A stretch of 64,000 bases of DNA, taken from contig JAWPHD010007151.1 of the NCBI GenBank assembly GCA_037043455.1, positions 60,001 to 124,000 of the forward strand, written 5' to 3'. The DNA comes from Cyrtodaria siliqua (Eukaryota > Mollusca > Bivalvia > Adapedonta > Hiatellidae). This document shows positions 36,541-47,447 of the stretch, in pieces. The notes under the pieces are model-generated. The model did not search any database, was not told where the DNA came from, and saw only the letters and a list, made by a program, of their open reading frames with translations. The first letter of the stretch is position 1; every line of letters begins with the position of its first letter. A program made the position numbers and the translations under genes.

Positions 36541-38888
36541 TAACGTCCCATTCGACAGACAAGGCTAAGGAAGGTGTCTTGCCTATTAAAGGTCGTCCCC
36601 ATTCGACAGACAAGGCTAGGCAAAGAGTCTTGCCTATTAGATGTCGTCCCCATTCGATAGACAAGGTCAGGGAAAAAGTCTTGCCAATTATATGTCGTCC
36701 CCATTCGACAGACAAAGCTAAGAAAAGTGTCTTGCCTATTAAAGTCCCCATTCGACAGACAATCCTGGGAAATGTCTTGCCTATTGAAGTCCCCATTCGA
36801 CAGACAAGCCTGGGGAAAGTTTCTTGCCTAATAAAGGACGTCCCCATTCGACAGACAAGGCTAGGGAAAGTGTCTTGCCAAATAAAGGACGTCCACATTC
36901 GACAGACAAGGCTAAGGAAAGTGTCTTGCCTATTAAAGGTCGTCCCCATTCGCAAACAATGCTAGGGAAAGTTTCTTGCCTATTAAAGGTTATCATCATT
37001 CGACAGACAAGGCTAGGGAAAATGTCTCGAATATTAAAGGTCGTCCCCATTCGACGGACAAGGCTAGGAAAAAAATGTCTTGCCTATTAAAGGACGTCCC
37101 CATTCGACAGACAAAGCTAAGGAAAGCGTCTTGCCTATTAAAGGTTTTCCCCACTCGACAGACAATGCTAGGGAAAGTGTCTTGCTAATTAAAAGTCGTC
37201 CCCATTCGACAGACAATGCTAAAAAAGGTATATTGCCTATTAAAGGCCGTCCCCATTCGACAGACAAGTCTAGGGGAAATGTCTTGCCTATTAAAGGACG
37301 TCCCCATTCGACAGACAAGGCTAGGGAGAATGTCTTGCCTTTTGAAGGATGTCCCCATTCGACAGACAATACTAAGGAAAGTGTCTTTCCTATTAAAGGC
37401 CGTCCCCATTCGACAGACAAGGCTAGAGAAAATGTCTTGCCTATTAAAGTCGTCCCCATTCGACAGACAAGGCTAAAGAAAGAGTCTTGCCTATTAAAGG
37501 CCGTACCCATTCTACAGACAAGGCTAGGGAAAGTGACTTGCCTATTAAAGGTCGTCCCCATTCGACAGACAATACTAGGAAAAATGTCTTGCCTATTAAA
37601 AGACGTCCCCGTTTGACAGACAAGGCTAGGGAAAATGTCTTGCCTATCGTAACCATTCTACAGACTTGGCTAGGAAAAGTATCGTGCCTATCAAGAATCT
37701 TCCCGATTCGACAGACAAGGCTTGGGAAAGTGTCTTTCCTATTAAAGGTCGTCCCCATTCGACAGAAAAGGCTAGGGAAAGATTCTTGCCTATTAAAGGA
37801 CGTCCACATTCTACAGAAAAGGCTAGGGAATGTGTCTTGCCTTTTAAATGTCGTCCCTATTCGATAGACAAGGCTAGGGAAAATGTCTTGCCTATTAAAG
37901 GACGTCCCCATTCGACAGACAAAGCTAAGGAAAGTGTCTTGCCTATTAAAGGTTTTCCCCACTCGACAGACAATGCTAGGGAAAGTGTCTTGCTAATTAA
38001 AAGTCGTCCTCATTCGACAGACAATGCTAAAAAAGGTATATTGCCTATTAAAGGCCGTCCCCATTCGACAGACAAGTCTAGGGGAAATGTCTTGCCTATT
38101 AAAGGACGTCCCCATTCGACAGACAAGGCTAGGGAGAATGTCTTGCCTTTTGAAGGATGTCCCCATTCGACAGACAATACTAAGGAAAGTGTCTTTCCTA
38201 TTAAAGGCCGTCCCCATTCGACAGACAAGGCTAGAGAAAATGTCTTGCCTATTAAAGTCGTCCCCATTCGACAGACAAGGCTAAAGAAAGAGTCTTGCCT
38301 ATTAAAGGCCGTACCCATTCTACAGACAAGGCTAGGGAAAGTGACTTGCCTATTAAAGGTCGTCCCCATTCGACAGACAATACTAGGAAAAATGTCTTGC
38401 CTATTAAAAGACGTCCCCGTTTGACAGACAAGGCTAGGGAAAATGTCTTGCCTATCGTAACCATTCTACAGACTTGGCTAGGAAAAGTATCGTGCCTATC
38501 AAGAATCTTCCCGATTCGACAGACAAGGCTTGGGAAAGTGTCTTTCCTATTAAAGGTCGTCCCCATTCGACAGAAAAGGCTAGGGAAAGATTCTTGCCTA
38601 TTAAAGGACGTCCACATTCTACAGAAAAGGCTAGGGAATGTGTCTTGCCTTTTAAATGTCGTCCCTATTCGACAGACAAGGCTGGGGAAAGTGTCTTGCC
38701 TATTAAAGGACGTCCACATTCGACAGACAAGGCTAGGGAAAGTGTCTTGCTTATTAAAGGTCGTCCACATTCGACATACTAGGCTAGGGAAAGTCTTTTG
38801 CCTATTAAAGGACGTCCACATTCGACAAACAATGCTAGGGAAAATGTCTTGCATATTAAAGGACGTCCCCATTCGACAGACAAGGCTA
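36541..38888. repeat. 51-bp minisatellite, open in several frames
   Basis: About 46 units of CTTGCCTATTAAAGGTCGTC, CCCATTCGACAGACAAGGCT, AGGGAAAGTGT. Since 51 is divisible by 3, long frames stay open on both strands: LPIKGRPHSTDKARESV on plus and GKTLSLALSVEWGRPLI on minus. Indels shift frames repeatedly, and no start context, splice signal or codon bias supports a gene. A block at 37073-37865 recurs at 37881-38673 (offset 808 bp) almost without change. Confidence 0.95.
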
Positions 38889-40113
38889 CACAACGAAGAA
38901 TCCCACTGGCCCCAGAAAAGCACAATTATGATTTCTGTATTCAGAGTCGAACGTAATGAGCACAGGGCCACCGCAAACAAGACACTTTTCTAACCGTAGG
39001 AGATACTGTATATTGTTATGAATGAAAATAACACAAATCAATTTATTAAAGGGAACTTAGGCATATATTCAAGTGTTGTTATTGGGAGATCTGAAACACT
39101 TGGGAAAAGGATGAACTAGTTATTAAACAATGAAGATATGCCTTTTTTATAAATCATGTATTATTTCATATTTTTGTTTATATCGTTAGTGAAAGTTTGC
39201 ACGATGTCCTGTACTCTTAAATGCCTAACTCGTACGAATTATTCGTGGAATAGTATGTCGGTATGATTGATCGTTATGGCTACATATATTTACGTAAACA
39301 CTCAGGGTTTTTAATGTAAACATGTCTGTTATTGTACATCAATTAAAGTATTAAAACGAAGTTAGACATTGCAGGTAATATAGATGTGTGATGCTTAAAT
39401 TAAAAAAAAAAGGTTAACATTTGTTGTTTATTGCATCATGATACGAGTAGTGGCATATCTACATGCATGTATAATATTATAATAGTTATGCCCATCTCAA
39501 TTGTGTGTATTATTTCAATAAAAAGAAGCATCCACGCGATCTGTGGAGATCGCTGAGCCCGAGATTTACAGATATCCGTGGTACATTCTCAAATACTTTT
39601 GGTTTCTTAATTGAATTTCGAATAGGTTGTTCCACTACTCCTGCCTTTAAAGGTTCTGAGTATTGTTTATTCACCCTTAGAATATGTTGCCTGTTTTTAA
39701 ATTTAGTCTTTTGACTATTACCTGTGATACGCAGGCTTCATTATCTCTGCTCCCAGCTAAACTCCATTTTGTTTATTTCGCCCATTGTTTTCTCGTTTAT
39801 GGCAACGCGTTTTGTTAGAACCTAGGATCATACGCCGCTGGCCATGGAATGGTGTGAAAATACCGCATTGAAGGTTCCATGTTCATCGTCATATGCATAC
39901 CATCTTCAGGATGGCTCAAATATATGTACTATTGGCATTTTAAATATTGAGTTCTGTTCAACCCGGGGCGTGAACGGTAGCAAGCACTTTTCACTACCGT
40001 TCATGAACAGTCTCAGTCAAACCGAAACAGCAATACTGTTTTGTATTTATTATGTTTGGCAATTTCCAAATTTCTCCTTTCATACTTGTTTTCGTATATA
40101 TGTGTTATCGTTT
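38889..40113. other. Intergenic, no gene seen
   Basis: Contains the small GAACGGTAG inverted pair near 39971. Open frames show no family resemblance. Confidence 0.35.
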
Positions 40114-40192
40114 CGAGGGCTCAGCGCAAAACTATTCTATTATCTCCTTCTTTATTTATATGTAGTTAGAATAGTTTTGCGCTGAGCCCTCG
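40114..40192. repeat. Perfect 25-bp inverted repeat
   Basis: CGAGGGCTCAGCGCAAAACT ATTCT (40114-40138) is exactly inverted at 40168-40192 around a 29-bp T-rich spacer. A smaller inverted pair, GAACGGTAG/CTACCGTTC, lies at 39971-40006. Confidence 0.85.
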
Positions 40193-40378
40193 CTTTATTC
40201 ATATCATTTGAGCACCTTTATCAGAACCTGATCATTTTCCCTCCAAATCAGTCAGATATACGGGGTATTACTTGCCGTGAATAGTTCACATAGCGTTATA
40301 ATCGTTTAGTTGACTGGATATACTCGTATATACTACTATAGCAATGAAAAGTAAGAATTAGTTATCACCTAGAGGTGA

Positions 40379-41463
40379 ATATAGATATAAAAATCGAAAA
40401 GGAAAAGCATCATTCAAAGACGACAGTCAACCAAAATCACACACAGGAACAAATAACAAAAGGCCAAATAAGACATCAGGGCTACCGCCTTGGAACGGCC
40501 AGTGGCAAAAATAGGCCGCTGGTGGTTTAAACCAGGTTCCAGGGTGCACCAAACCTTACACCTACGCTACTGTCAACCCAATAAAACGGGACAGTGTCAA
40601 TAAAGAAATCCCCGACATGAACTATTCTCTCTAACCAGCGAGGCAGAATTAATAGACAATATAAGTAAAACACAAAGATGCTCGTGTATATATAAATACA
40701 AAGAAACAATAGCCTAGAAAGCCACAAAGAAGGTACTCAATGACTTGGCCGAAGCCAGAGCAACAAGAAGATAAACCATTGAGGGCACGACAAGACAATA
40801 CTGTAGACAAACATCAAGCGTCGACGTCCTTTTGGGCTTTAGGTAGACGTCATCATAGAGTCCACAGACTGTCCGGTCATCGCACACTCAAAGAGGAAAG
40901 CATAGTGGCGAACTGTAAAAGGGTCCATCACCAAGCACATAATGCGTTCCAAAATGATAGGGTCATAACCTCATTTGATAAGCCTTTTAACAAGTTTAAC
41001 AAAGATAGTATGATTGAGATCATGACCAAGGATCTTACGAAGTTTGTAAATCACGTCACCCTAGAAGTCAGGTTGTGATAGTCCTTGTCGCAGAAGAGTT
41101 CTTAAAAAAGGTTTAACGGAAGTTTATGGTAACGGTAACCCTGATGTAGTAGCTTTTTAGTTATACAAAGATTATGAATATTTAAGTCCTCAACTCGAGT
41201 ACAAGCTTTCGAAAAACGAATAAGTTGAGACACATAGGCCTCATAAGAAGTTGCTTGGGAACATCCCCATCTAAATGGTGATAATTAACAATATCAAAAT
41301 TAAAATCATCTCTCTTGTCATATATTTTGCTAATTATTTCACCATTTTCAATTGAGAGAGGTAAATCAAGAAAAGAAGCGTTAGTATCAGAAATATTAGC
41401 TTTGTTAAGTTGAAGTTCTTGATGGTATATATTATTAACCAAAGTAAAAAAGAAAGGGTTTTC
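40379..41463 (-). pseudogene. Retroelement reverse transcriptase, second half and 3' UTR (copy B)
   Basis: Continuation of copy B after an antisense insertion: TLVNNIYHQELQLNKANISD, TNASFLDLPLSIENGEIISK, IYDKRDDFNFDIVNYHHLDG, DVPK (41440-41250), then degenerate KLLHQGYRYHKL and a C-terminal block with frameshifts (41150-40900). A non-coding tail runs to about 40379, containing a conserved stretch shared with the copies at 18.3, 26.2, 41.5 and 43.3 kb. Minus strand. Pseudogenised by stops and shifts. Confidence 0.6.
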
Positions 41464-41469
41464 TCTTGT

Positions 41470-41900
41470 TGCTCTGGCTTCTGCCAAGTCATTGAGTACC
41501 TTCATTGTGGCTTTCTAGGCTATTGTTTTTTGTATTATTTTTACACGAGCATATTTGTGTTTTACTTATATTGCCTATTGACAGATTGATGCTGCCTTGT
41601 TGGTTAGAGATTAGATCATGGCGGGGATTTCTTTATTTACACTGTCCTGTTTTAATGGGATGAAGTAGGATAAGTGTGAGGTTTGGTGCACCCTAGAACC
41701 GGTTTAAACCCCCAGTGGCCTACTTTGCCACTGACCGTTCCAAGACGGTAGCCCTGTTGTCAACCCTCTTGTGTTTGTGATGTCGTTTGCATTTATTATT
41801 ACTTTTGCCTTCTTGTTTGTCTGTTTGCTTGTTTGTTTCTGTGTTTTGTGGTTGACTGTCCTCATTAAATGCTACTTTCCCTGTCCGATCTTTTTATATT
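41470..41900 (+). mobile_element. 5'-truncated retroelement copy C inserted in copy B
   Basis: 431 bp containing only the 3' UTR of the same retroelement family, in the opposite orientation to its host copy. It ends ...GATCTTTTTATATT like the copy at 43.3-43.8 kb. It is flanked by the direct repeat TCTTGT at 41464-41469 and 41901-41906, a plausible target-site duplication. It splits the host RT just after the YLDD box. Confidence 0.6.
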
Positions 41901-41903
41901 TCT

Positions 41904-42430
41904 TGTCAATGTTTAACATGTCATCCAGATACTGAGAGGTGTCATTAAAGGCCTCAATAACATCGTCCTGGGTAGCTGGTGAAAGACTCAATATGAACTA
42001 TCTTTCATAGCAATATAAAAACAAATTTGCGACATGAGTTGCACAGTTCGTACCCATAGGGCTACCAACAATTTGTCTGTAGACAGTCGTTCCATACCTG
42101 ACGAAAATATTATCTAATAGGAAGATGAGTGTTCACAAACTTCTTGGCAAGTCCATATAGTGTAATTGTCTAAACTACCGTTAGTAAAAAACGCTTTAAT
42201 GTTATTACAGGCCAAAAATGTAGTATTTTTCCTTGCGAATGTTTTTTTAATAAGAGCAATAAGCTTGTCTTTGATAAGGTGATATAGTAAGGTTGTATAT
42301 AGTGTAGAGAAGTCATAAGTACTAATATGAAACTTGACGTTTATTGCAAATTTTACCAAGAACGTCCCCTGATTTTTTTATAGTTCAAAACAAATTAATC
42401 CCAGAGTTTTCATAAGTATTATCACAATAT
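41904..42430 (-). pseudogene. Retroelement reverse transcriptase, first half (copy B)
   Basis: Minus-strand translation gives STYDFSTLYTTLLYHLIKDK, WTCQEVC, LDNIFVRYGTTVYRQIVGSP, MGTNCATHVANLFLYCYE, then SQYLDDMLNID with the YLDD catalytic box at about 41931-41920. These are RT motifs A to C. It has stop codons and a shift (for example a TAG after YER). The architecture resembles Penelope-like or related RTs in which the aspartate pair sits in YLDD and a 'SPMGTN' block precedes it. The clade is uncertain. The frame breaks off at insertion C (41470-41900) and resumes in the next entry. Confidence 0.65.
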
Positions 42431-42444
42431 TGTAAATCAACGCT

Positions 42445-42722
42445 ATTTTGTGGCGTATGATGCGGTGAATTTATCCCTGGAGGCTGGCTGCATGGTGGAG
42501 GATGATGTGTTTTATGTGAATTTAACCCTGGATGCAGGACGCATGGAGGTGGGTTACGTCGTATAATGAGGTGAATTTATCGCTGAATGCAGGATGCATG
42601 GTGGAGGATGATGTGCTTAATGTGAATTTAACTCTGAATGCAGGCTGCATGGTGGCGGGTGACGTACTGTGAGGTGAATTAACCCTGAATGCAGTCTGTG
42701 TGAAGGTGGGTTACGTCATATT
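42445..42722 (+). repeat. ~63-bp tandem repeat
   Basis: About four units with GTGAATTTA(A/T)CCCTG, ATGCAGG(C/A)TGCATGG and GTGGGTTACGTC. It lies between retroelement copies A and B. Confidence 0.75.
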
Positions 42723-42965
42723 CGGTGGCATTATCGGTTTCCCCTCGCACCCACACACTGTGACTGTATATAGTGTTTGCCACATTACTGAAGGGCTTCA
42801 ACGCAATATAGACATAGCTGTAGGAATTTTCCCGTGAAGCATTGCCATTTCCGACCGCTCAATGAAAAAATAAAAAATGATCTGTCAATCTCCAAATAAA
42901 TCGGAAACTGTAATAATCTTGTGTAATTATAATTTACTAGAGAATAATGCTCCCGTCGTCTGTGC

Positions 42966-43770
42966 AGTTTTATTATCGTAACCCTGATCTTCTTTTCAAA
43001 TATAAAAGTAATTTAAGGACTCTTCTGCGACAATGACTATCACAACCTGACTTCTATGGGGATGTGATGTATAAACTTCGTAAGATTCTTGGTCATGATC
43101 ACTTTCATACTATCTTTGTTAAACTTGTTAAAAAGTGTATCACAAGAGGTTATGACCCTATCATTTTGCAACGTACTGCATGCTTGGTGGTGGACCTTTT
43201 TACAATTCGTCACTGTGCTTTCCTCTTTAATTGTACGATGACCGGACAGGCTATGGACCCTATGATGACGCCTACCTAAAGCCCATTGGGACGGTGGCGT
43301 TTGATGTTTGTCTATGATCTTTCTTGTCGTGCCCTTAATGGTTTATTCTGGCTTCTGTCAAGTCATTGAGTACCTTCATTGTGGCTTTCTAGGCTATTGT
43401 TATTATATTGACACGAGCATATTTGTGTTTTACTTATATTGCCTATTGAAGTTGCCTTGTTGGTTAGAGATTAGATCATGGCGGGGATTTATTTATTTAC
43501 ACTGTCCTGTTTTAATGGGATGACAGTAGGGTAAGTGTGAGGTTTGGTGCACCCTAGAACCGGTTTAAACCCCCAGTGGCCTACTTTGCCACTGACCGTT
43601 CCAAGGCGGTAGCCCTATTGTCAACCCTTTTGTGTTTGGGATGTCATTTGCATTTATGATTACTTTTGCTTTCTTGTTTGTCTGTTTGCGTGTTTGTTTC
43701 TGTATTTTATGGTTGACTGTCTTCCTTGAATGCTACTTTCCCTGTCCGATCTTTTTATATTTTTTTACAT
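42966..43770 (+). mobile_element. 5'-truncated retroelement copy A
   Basis: Plus strand. Residues from the C-terminal end of the RT ORF are readable: PDFYGDVMYKLRKILGHDHF, HTIFVKLVKKCITRGYDPII, LQRTACLVVDLFTI, ending MTGQAMDPMMTPT and TAA at 43277. One in-frame TGA lies at 43034. The 3' UTR matches copies B to E and ends near GATCTTTTTATATTTT at about 43765. Confidence 0.6.
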
Positions 43771-44382
43771 AATGTATATAAGTGGGGATAAATAGGAATA
43801 AAGAGCACATCCTGTTTGCTACCAGCCAAAAATATGATTAACTAATTACATATAATTTAAATCGGGTATTATATTTGCACTTTGATAAGTCCAATTACAC
43901 AAATCAGTACCACAAATGACATTGACTTTGTCTTGAATGAAGCTTTACCGAGCTGTAAATGTTGCGTTAAATGTTTCTTCTCGGCAACTGTAAGAGCACT
44001 GGTTGTATACTGAGTAGTAAACCATAATTGACAGTTCCGACATTATTTAGTTTTAGCTCAACCCTCTTTCAACGAATCGAGTTCCTACAACATTGGCCAT
44101 CTGTACCATTGTATTTTAGAGTTTTTTTATTTAACTGTATTTGCTGTATTTACATGCGTAAATACATATTGCGCTTTTAATTGACTCTGGCCTTTGGTGG
44201 ATATAAGCTTGAATGACTGACTGGAACTATGTACTTCACGTAGCCTGTCCAAAAATGTACTTGATCTGAGGGCTGTAGGTGTTACTATCATTCGATTCAT
44301 GATAGTGAACATTAATTATAAATACATGTGTAGTTCACCTGCCATACTTATACACACGGTTAATATTGGTATATCAGTAGCG

Positions 44383-44594
44383 TCTCCGTGGCCGAATGGT
44401 TAACGACGTTGCGTTGTAAACATTCGCCTCTCACCGCTGCGGGTTCGAATCCCACTGGGAGCTCGACTCGTAAGTGCGGAAGTGTCGATTCTTATGGATG
44501 ACGGGAGGTGTACAGTGCTGGTTCTACCCAGGAAAAGTGGGTGGTCTGCCTCCTCCACAAAAACAATCGACCTTGCATGTGGTGAGCCAAATAT
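44383..44594 (+). mobile_element. tRNA-derived SINE, family 1
   Basis: The best-preserved head in the window: box A GTGGCCGAATGGTTAACG and box B TGCGGGTTCGAATCCCACTG, with a Leu/Ser-tRNA-like layout. The body matches the other copies, but the tail is replaced after TCGACCTTGCATGTGGTGAG, where a LINE fragment begins. Confidence 0.8.
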
Positions 44595-44945
44595 GCTAGT
44601 CTTGACCCATATCTAGAACTTCAAACAGAGATAGACAAATTTGAAAAATAACCATTATTATTGTTTGGTGAAAAGTGCGAGTATGTGCAATGTGATGAGT
44701 TTATATCTAACATAAATGACAATGGGGAGTTAATATATGAAAGTATTAGCGTATTTAATACACTACAGACATTCCCTCTAAACAGGGAATACATTTAACA
44801 CTGTAACCAACGAGTATGGTAATATGCTTATACATGTTTGTGCAAGTAATGACCTATTTATATTAAATGGCAGAATTGGGTCAGATTTTGTAAATTCACA
44901 TGCAACTTGCAAAGGGAAACGCAGTATTGATTACTTCATAGGCTA
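44595..44945 (+). pseudogene. LINE endonuclease-domain remnant
   Basis: Read on the plus strand with several stops and shifts, this stretch gives LQTEIDKFEK, a degenerate PLLLFGEK (compare 'ivlcGDfN'), DEFISNINDNGELIYESISV, then GNMLIHVCASNDLFILNGRI, GSDFVNSHATCKGKRSIDYF and a stop. The order 'G..Li..c...l.ilNGR.g.D....~T...s.iDYfi' is that of the apurinic-type endonuclease of LINEs. No RT follows it. It directly abuts the 3' end of the SINE at 44383-44594. Confidence 0.65.
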
Positions 44946-45079
44946 AGTAAAAACAATTGGAATAATCACAGACTTACAGGTAAAATAATTTATGTATTTT
45001 GATCTCGCGTTTTTGTTTGTATACAAACTGAGAATTTTCAAAAAAAACTGTAAAAAACAACAACTGAAAATGACGTAAA

Positions 45080-45310
45080 ACACCATTGTGGCACCGCTAA
45101 AGACCACAACTACGCTAAAGACCACAGCTTCTCTGAAGTTCACATGTATTTTCGTTAAAGTCCACAACTTCGCTATAGTCCATACACATTTCCGCTAAAG
45201 TCCACAAAAAAAACGAACGCCAAAGTCCACAACATTTTCCGATAAAGTCCACACAAACTATTGTCGCTAAAGTCCACAAACGTTTTCGCTTAAGTCCACA
45301 ACAATATTTC
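45080..45310 (+). repeat. CGCTAAAGTCCACAA tandem repeat
   Basis: Eight or more irregular ~25-30-bp units containing CGCTAAAGTCCACAA or CGCTAAAGACCACAA. Similar in style to the CGCTAAAGGTAACAA units of the foldback at 27959, but all in one orientation. Confidence 0.7.
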
Positions 45311-45484
45311 AGCTGAAAATTCTATTTTGAATTGAACTGTTTTCTCTTTTTTGAGAGATGTTTCAGCACTTTTTCATTAATGTATGCAAAACATATTTGC
45401 GCCAGATGTAGCTTACATGTATTCATTATCAATTTTTTTTGTAAATATGCATTATTTGGCTGGAAGCATTTTAGCGCAATCAAG

Positions 45485-45610
45485 TTGAACGAACCTCAAA
45501 CGTAAAAAGGGTCACACAAGTAAAAATGGTTACAAGTGTAAAAAAAAAGTCACGTATGTAAAAACATGCCACAAATGTAGCACGATTGGTTACATATGTA
45601 CACAAGAAAT
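45485..45610 (+). repeat. GTAAAAA/GTCAC-rich degenerate repeat
   Basis: Short irregular units such as AAGTAAAAATGGTTACAAGT and ATGTAAAAACATGCCACAAA. A similar tract at 46045-46140 lies beyond the 158-bp-dimer element, suggesting that element split it. Confidence 0.5.
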
Positions 45611-46045
45611 GTCACTGTAAGTGATAAATGACCCCCGAAGTGGTTTTGACATTTGACCACTAAGTGTGACCTTAACCTTGAAGCCACGGACTTGGAGTTT
45701 GTTCGCGACACGTCGTCTTGTTGTGGTGAGCACTTGTGCCAAGTTGTTTGAAAATCGTTCCATGAATGTCGAAGTTATTAACCGGACACGAAAGCACTTC
45801 CTTTTGACCTTTAACCTCTAAGATGGACCTTGACCTTGGAACCACAGACCTGGATTTTGCGCGCGACACGTCGTCTTGTTGTGGTGAGCATTTGTGCCAT
45901 GTTATTTGAAAATTCGTCCAGGAATGCCAGAGTTATTGACCGGACACGATTGTACGGGCGGACGGACGAACGGACGGACTGACTTGACTGACTGACGGGC
46001 GGACGGACAGTGCGACTACTGTATGCCACCCTTTGCGGGGTCATA
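45610..46045 (+). mobile_element. Element with a dimer of ~158-bp units
   Basis: Two direct repeats starting at 45668 and 45826 (period 158 bp) share GCGACACGTCGTCTTGTTGT, GTGAGCA.TTGTGCCA and TTATT.ACCGGACACGA. A GGCGGACGGACGAACGGACG tract and GTATGCCACCCTTTGCGGGG follow. The period is close to that of 160-bp repeats known in bivalves, but identity was not tested. It sits between two GTAAAAA/GTCAC-rich tracts. Confidence 0.55.
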
Positions 46046-46145
46046 AAAATATTTTGTGACAAATGTAAAAGAAAAAGTTCACTAATTTAAAAAGAAATTG
46101 GAAGTCACATATGTAAAAAAAAAAAATACACACAAATGTAATAAA

Positions 46146-47447
46146 GACCATATTAAAGCAATTACAAATGGGCTGAAAACGTTGATAGATCTTGGTAATT
46201 TTTTTTAAACTGTAGATTTTTCTTAAGGTCAACAATAATTGAAACGCTTCTGCGCCCATGTAGCATATATTGAAATAAGGTAAAATAAGAACAAAGAGCT
46301 GTCGGAAGGACATCACGGTCAACTATCAAAATCAACGTTAAACAAGGCCACAGGCCACCGTCACTTGCTGTTGGTGAACTTATATACCAAATACCAAAGC
46401 ATGCCCCCCACCCCAACGACCCCCCCCCCCCACAAATAATATAAACTTGAGAGGGGAAAACGACAGCATATTTGTCTTGGTAGTCATTGAAGTGGAACAG
46501 AAAACTGGGAAGTGGCAGCTGGACGTGGTGATTTATTTGTTTGTTGTTCGTTCGTTCGTTTGTTCGTTTGTTTGTGGGGGCATGGGTTTATTGAAATGTA
46601 CAGCCTTGCCATTGTTTCATATGTGTGTTCAATAAGTACTGAAATATAATATGGACTTGCCAAAACTTTATCCAGACAGTCTAAGTCGAAAAGGGATATA
46701 CGTTTGCTAAATTGCAATACGGAGTTATGGAACACTAATCTTTGAGTGTCCTTTATCATACTGGATAATTATCCATGTCAGGTTTTATTGATGTATGACT
46801 TGCATCTATTGAAAATCATGGATTTTCCAAAAATCTATTACCAGAAAAAGGGCCATAATTTCGCTAAAAAGTACCTGTATATATTGTTATATGTATAGTA
46901 TAGCCTGTTTACATATAACAAGGTTCTTAGGTGTAGCTTCTATATATTGAACAAGGTTGTTAGGTTCCTATATTCCTATGTTTATTATGTAAACAGTAAA
47001 CAACGTTTTTATATATATCTTGTATGCAGCAAATATATCCTGTATACAAAGAACAAGGGTTCTTAGGCAGTCACCAAGATTGTTATGTATACCCAGTATA
47101 CAGCATGACTTAATGTATACTTACCTTGATAGCGTCTCTTCTTAATACATGCCGTTTTCAAAGGGTGTAGGCGTAGAAAACATTATAAATATTTGACCAA
47201 AAAAACGGAAGGAAAGCTACCTGCATTGAAGTCTGTAGTTCTTACTCTCATGGAGTGTTTTTTTTTTCTTAGATCCGACGTTTTCAAAATGTCGTAAAAA
47301 ATAATAAAACTCAACCCATAACAAATCTACTCGGCTAACCATGTGTTGACACTACCATGTAAGGAGTTATTACATATAAATTCGAGTGAGAAAAAAAGAA
47401 GATAGTTGAAGTTTAGGAATATTGGCTACCAAAACACAATACATAAT
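46146..47447. other. Intergenic, low-complexity pieces
   Basis: A poly-C tract at 46400-46432, a (GTTC/GTTT)n tract at 46545-46575 and irregular AACAAGGTTCTTAGG repeats at 46918-47070. No gene seen. Confidence 0.4.

Noticed and set aside
36470..38993. Long open frames (up to 252 residues) on both strands
   Set aside because: They come from a 51-bp tandem repeat whose length is divisible by three; frames overlap on both strands and shift at indels, with no gene signals.
44383..44470. A tRNA gene
   Set aside because: Boxes A and B are good, but the tRNA-like part continues into a SINE body shared with other copies and the acceptor stem is not convincing.
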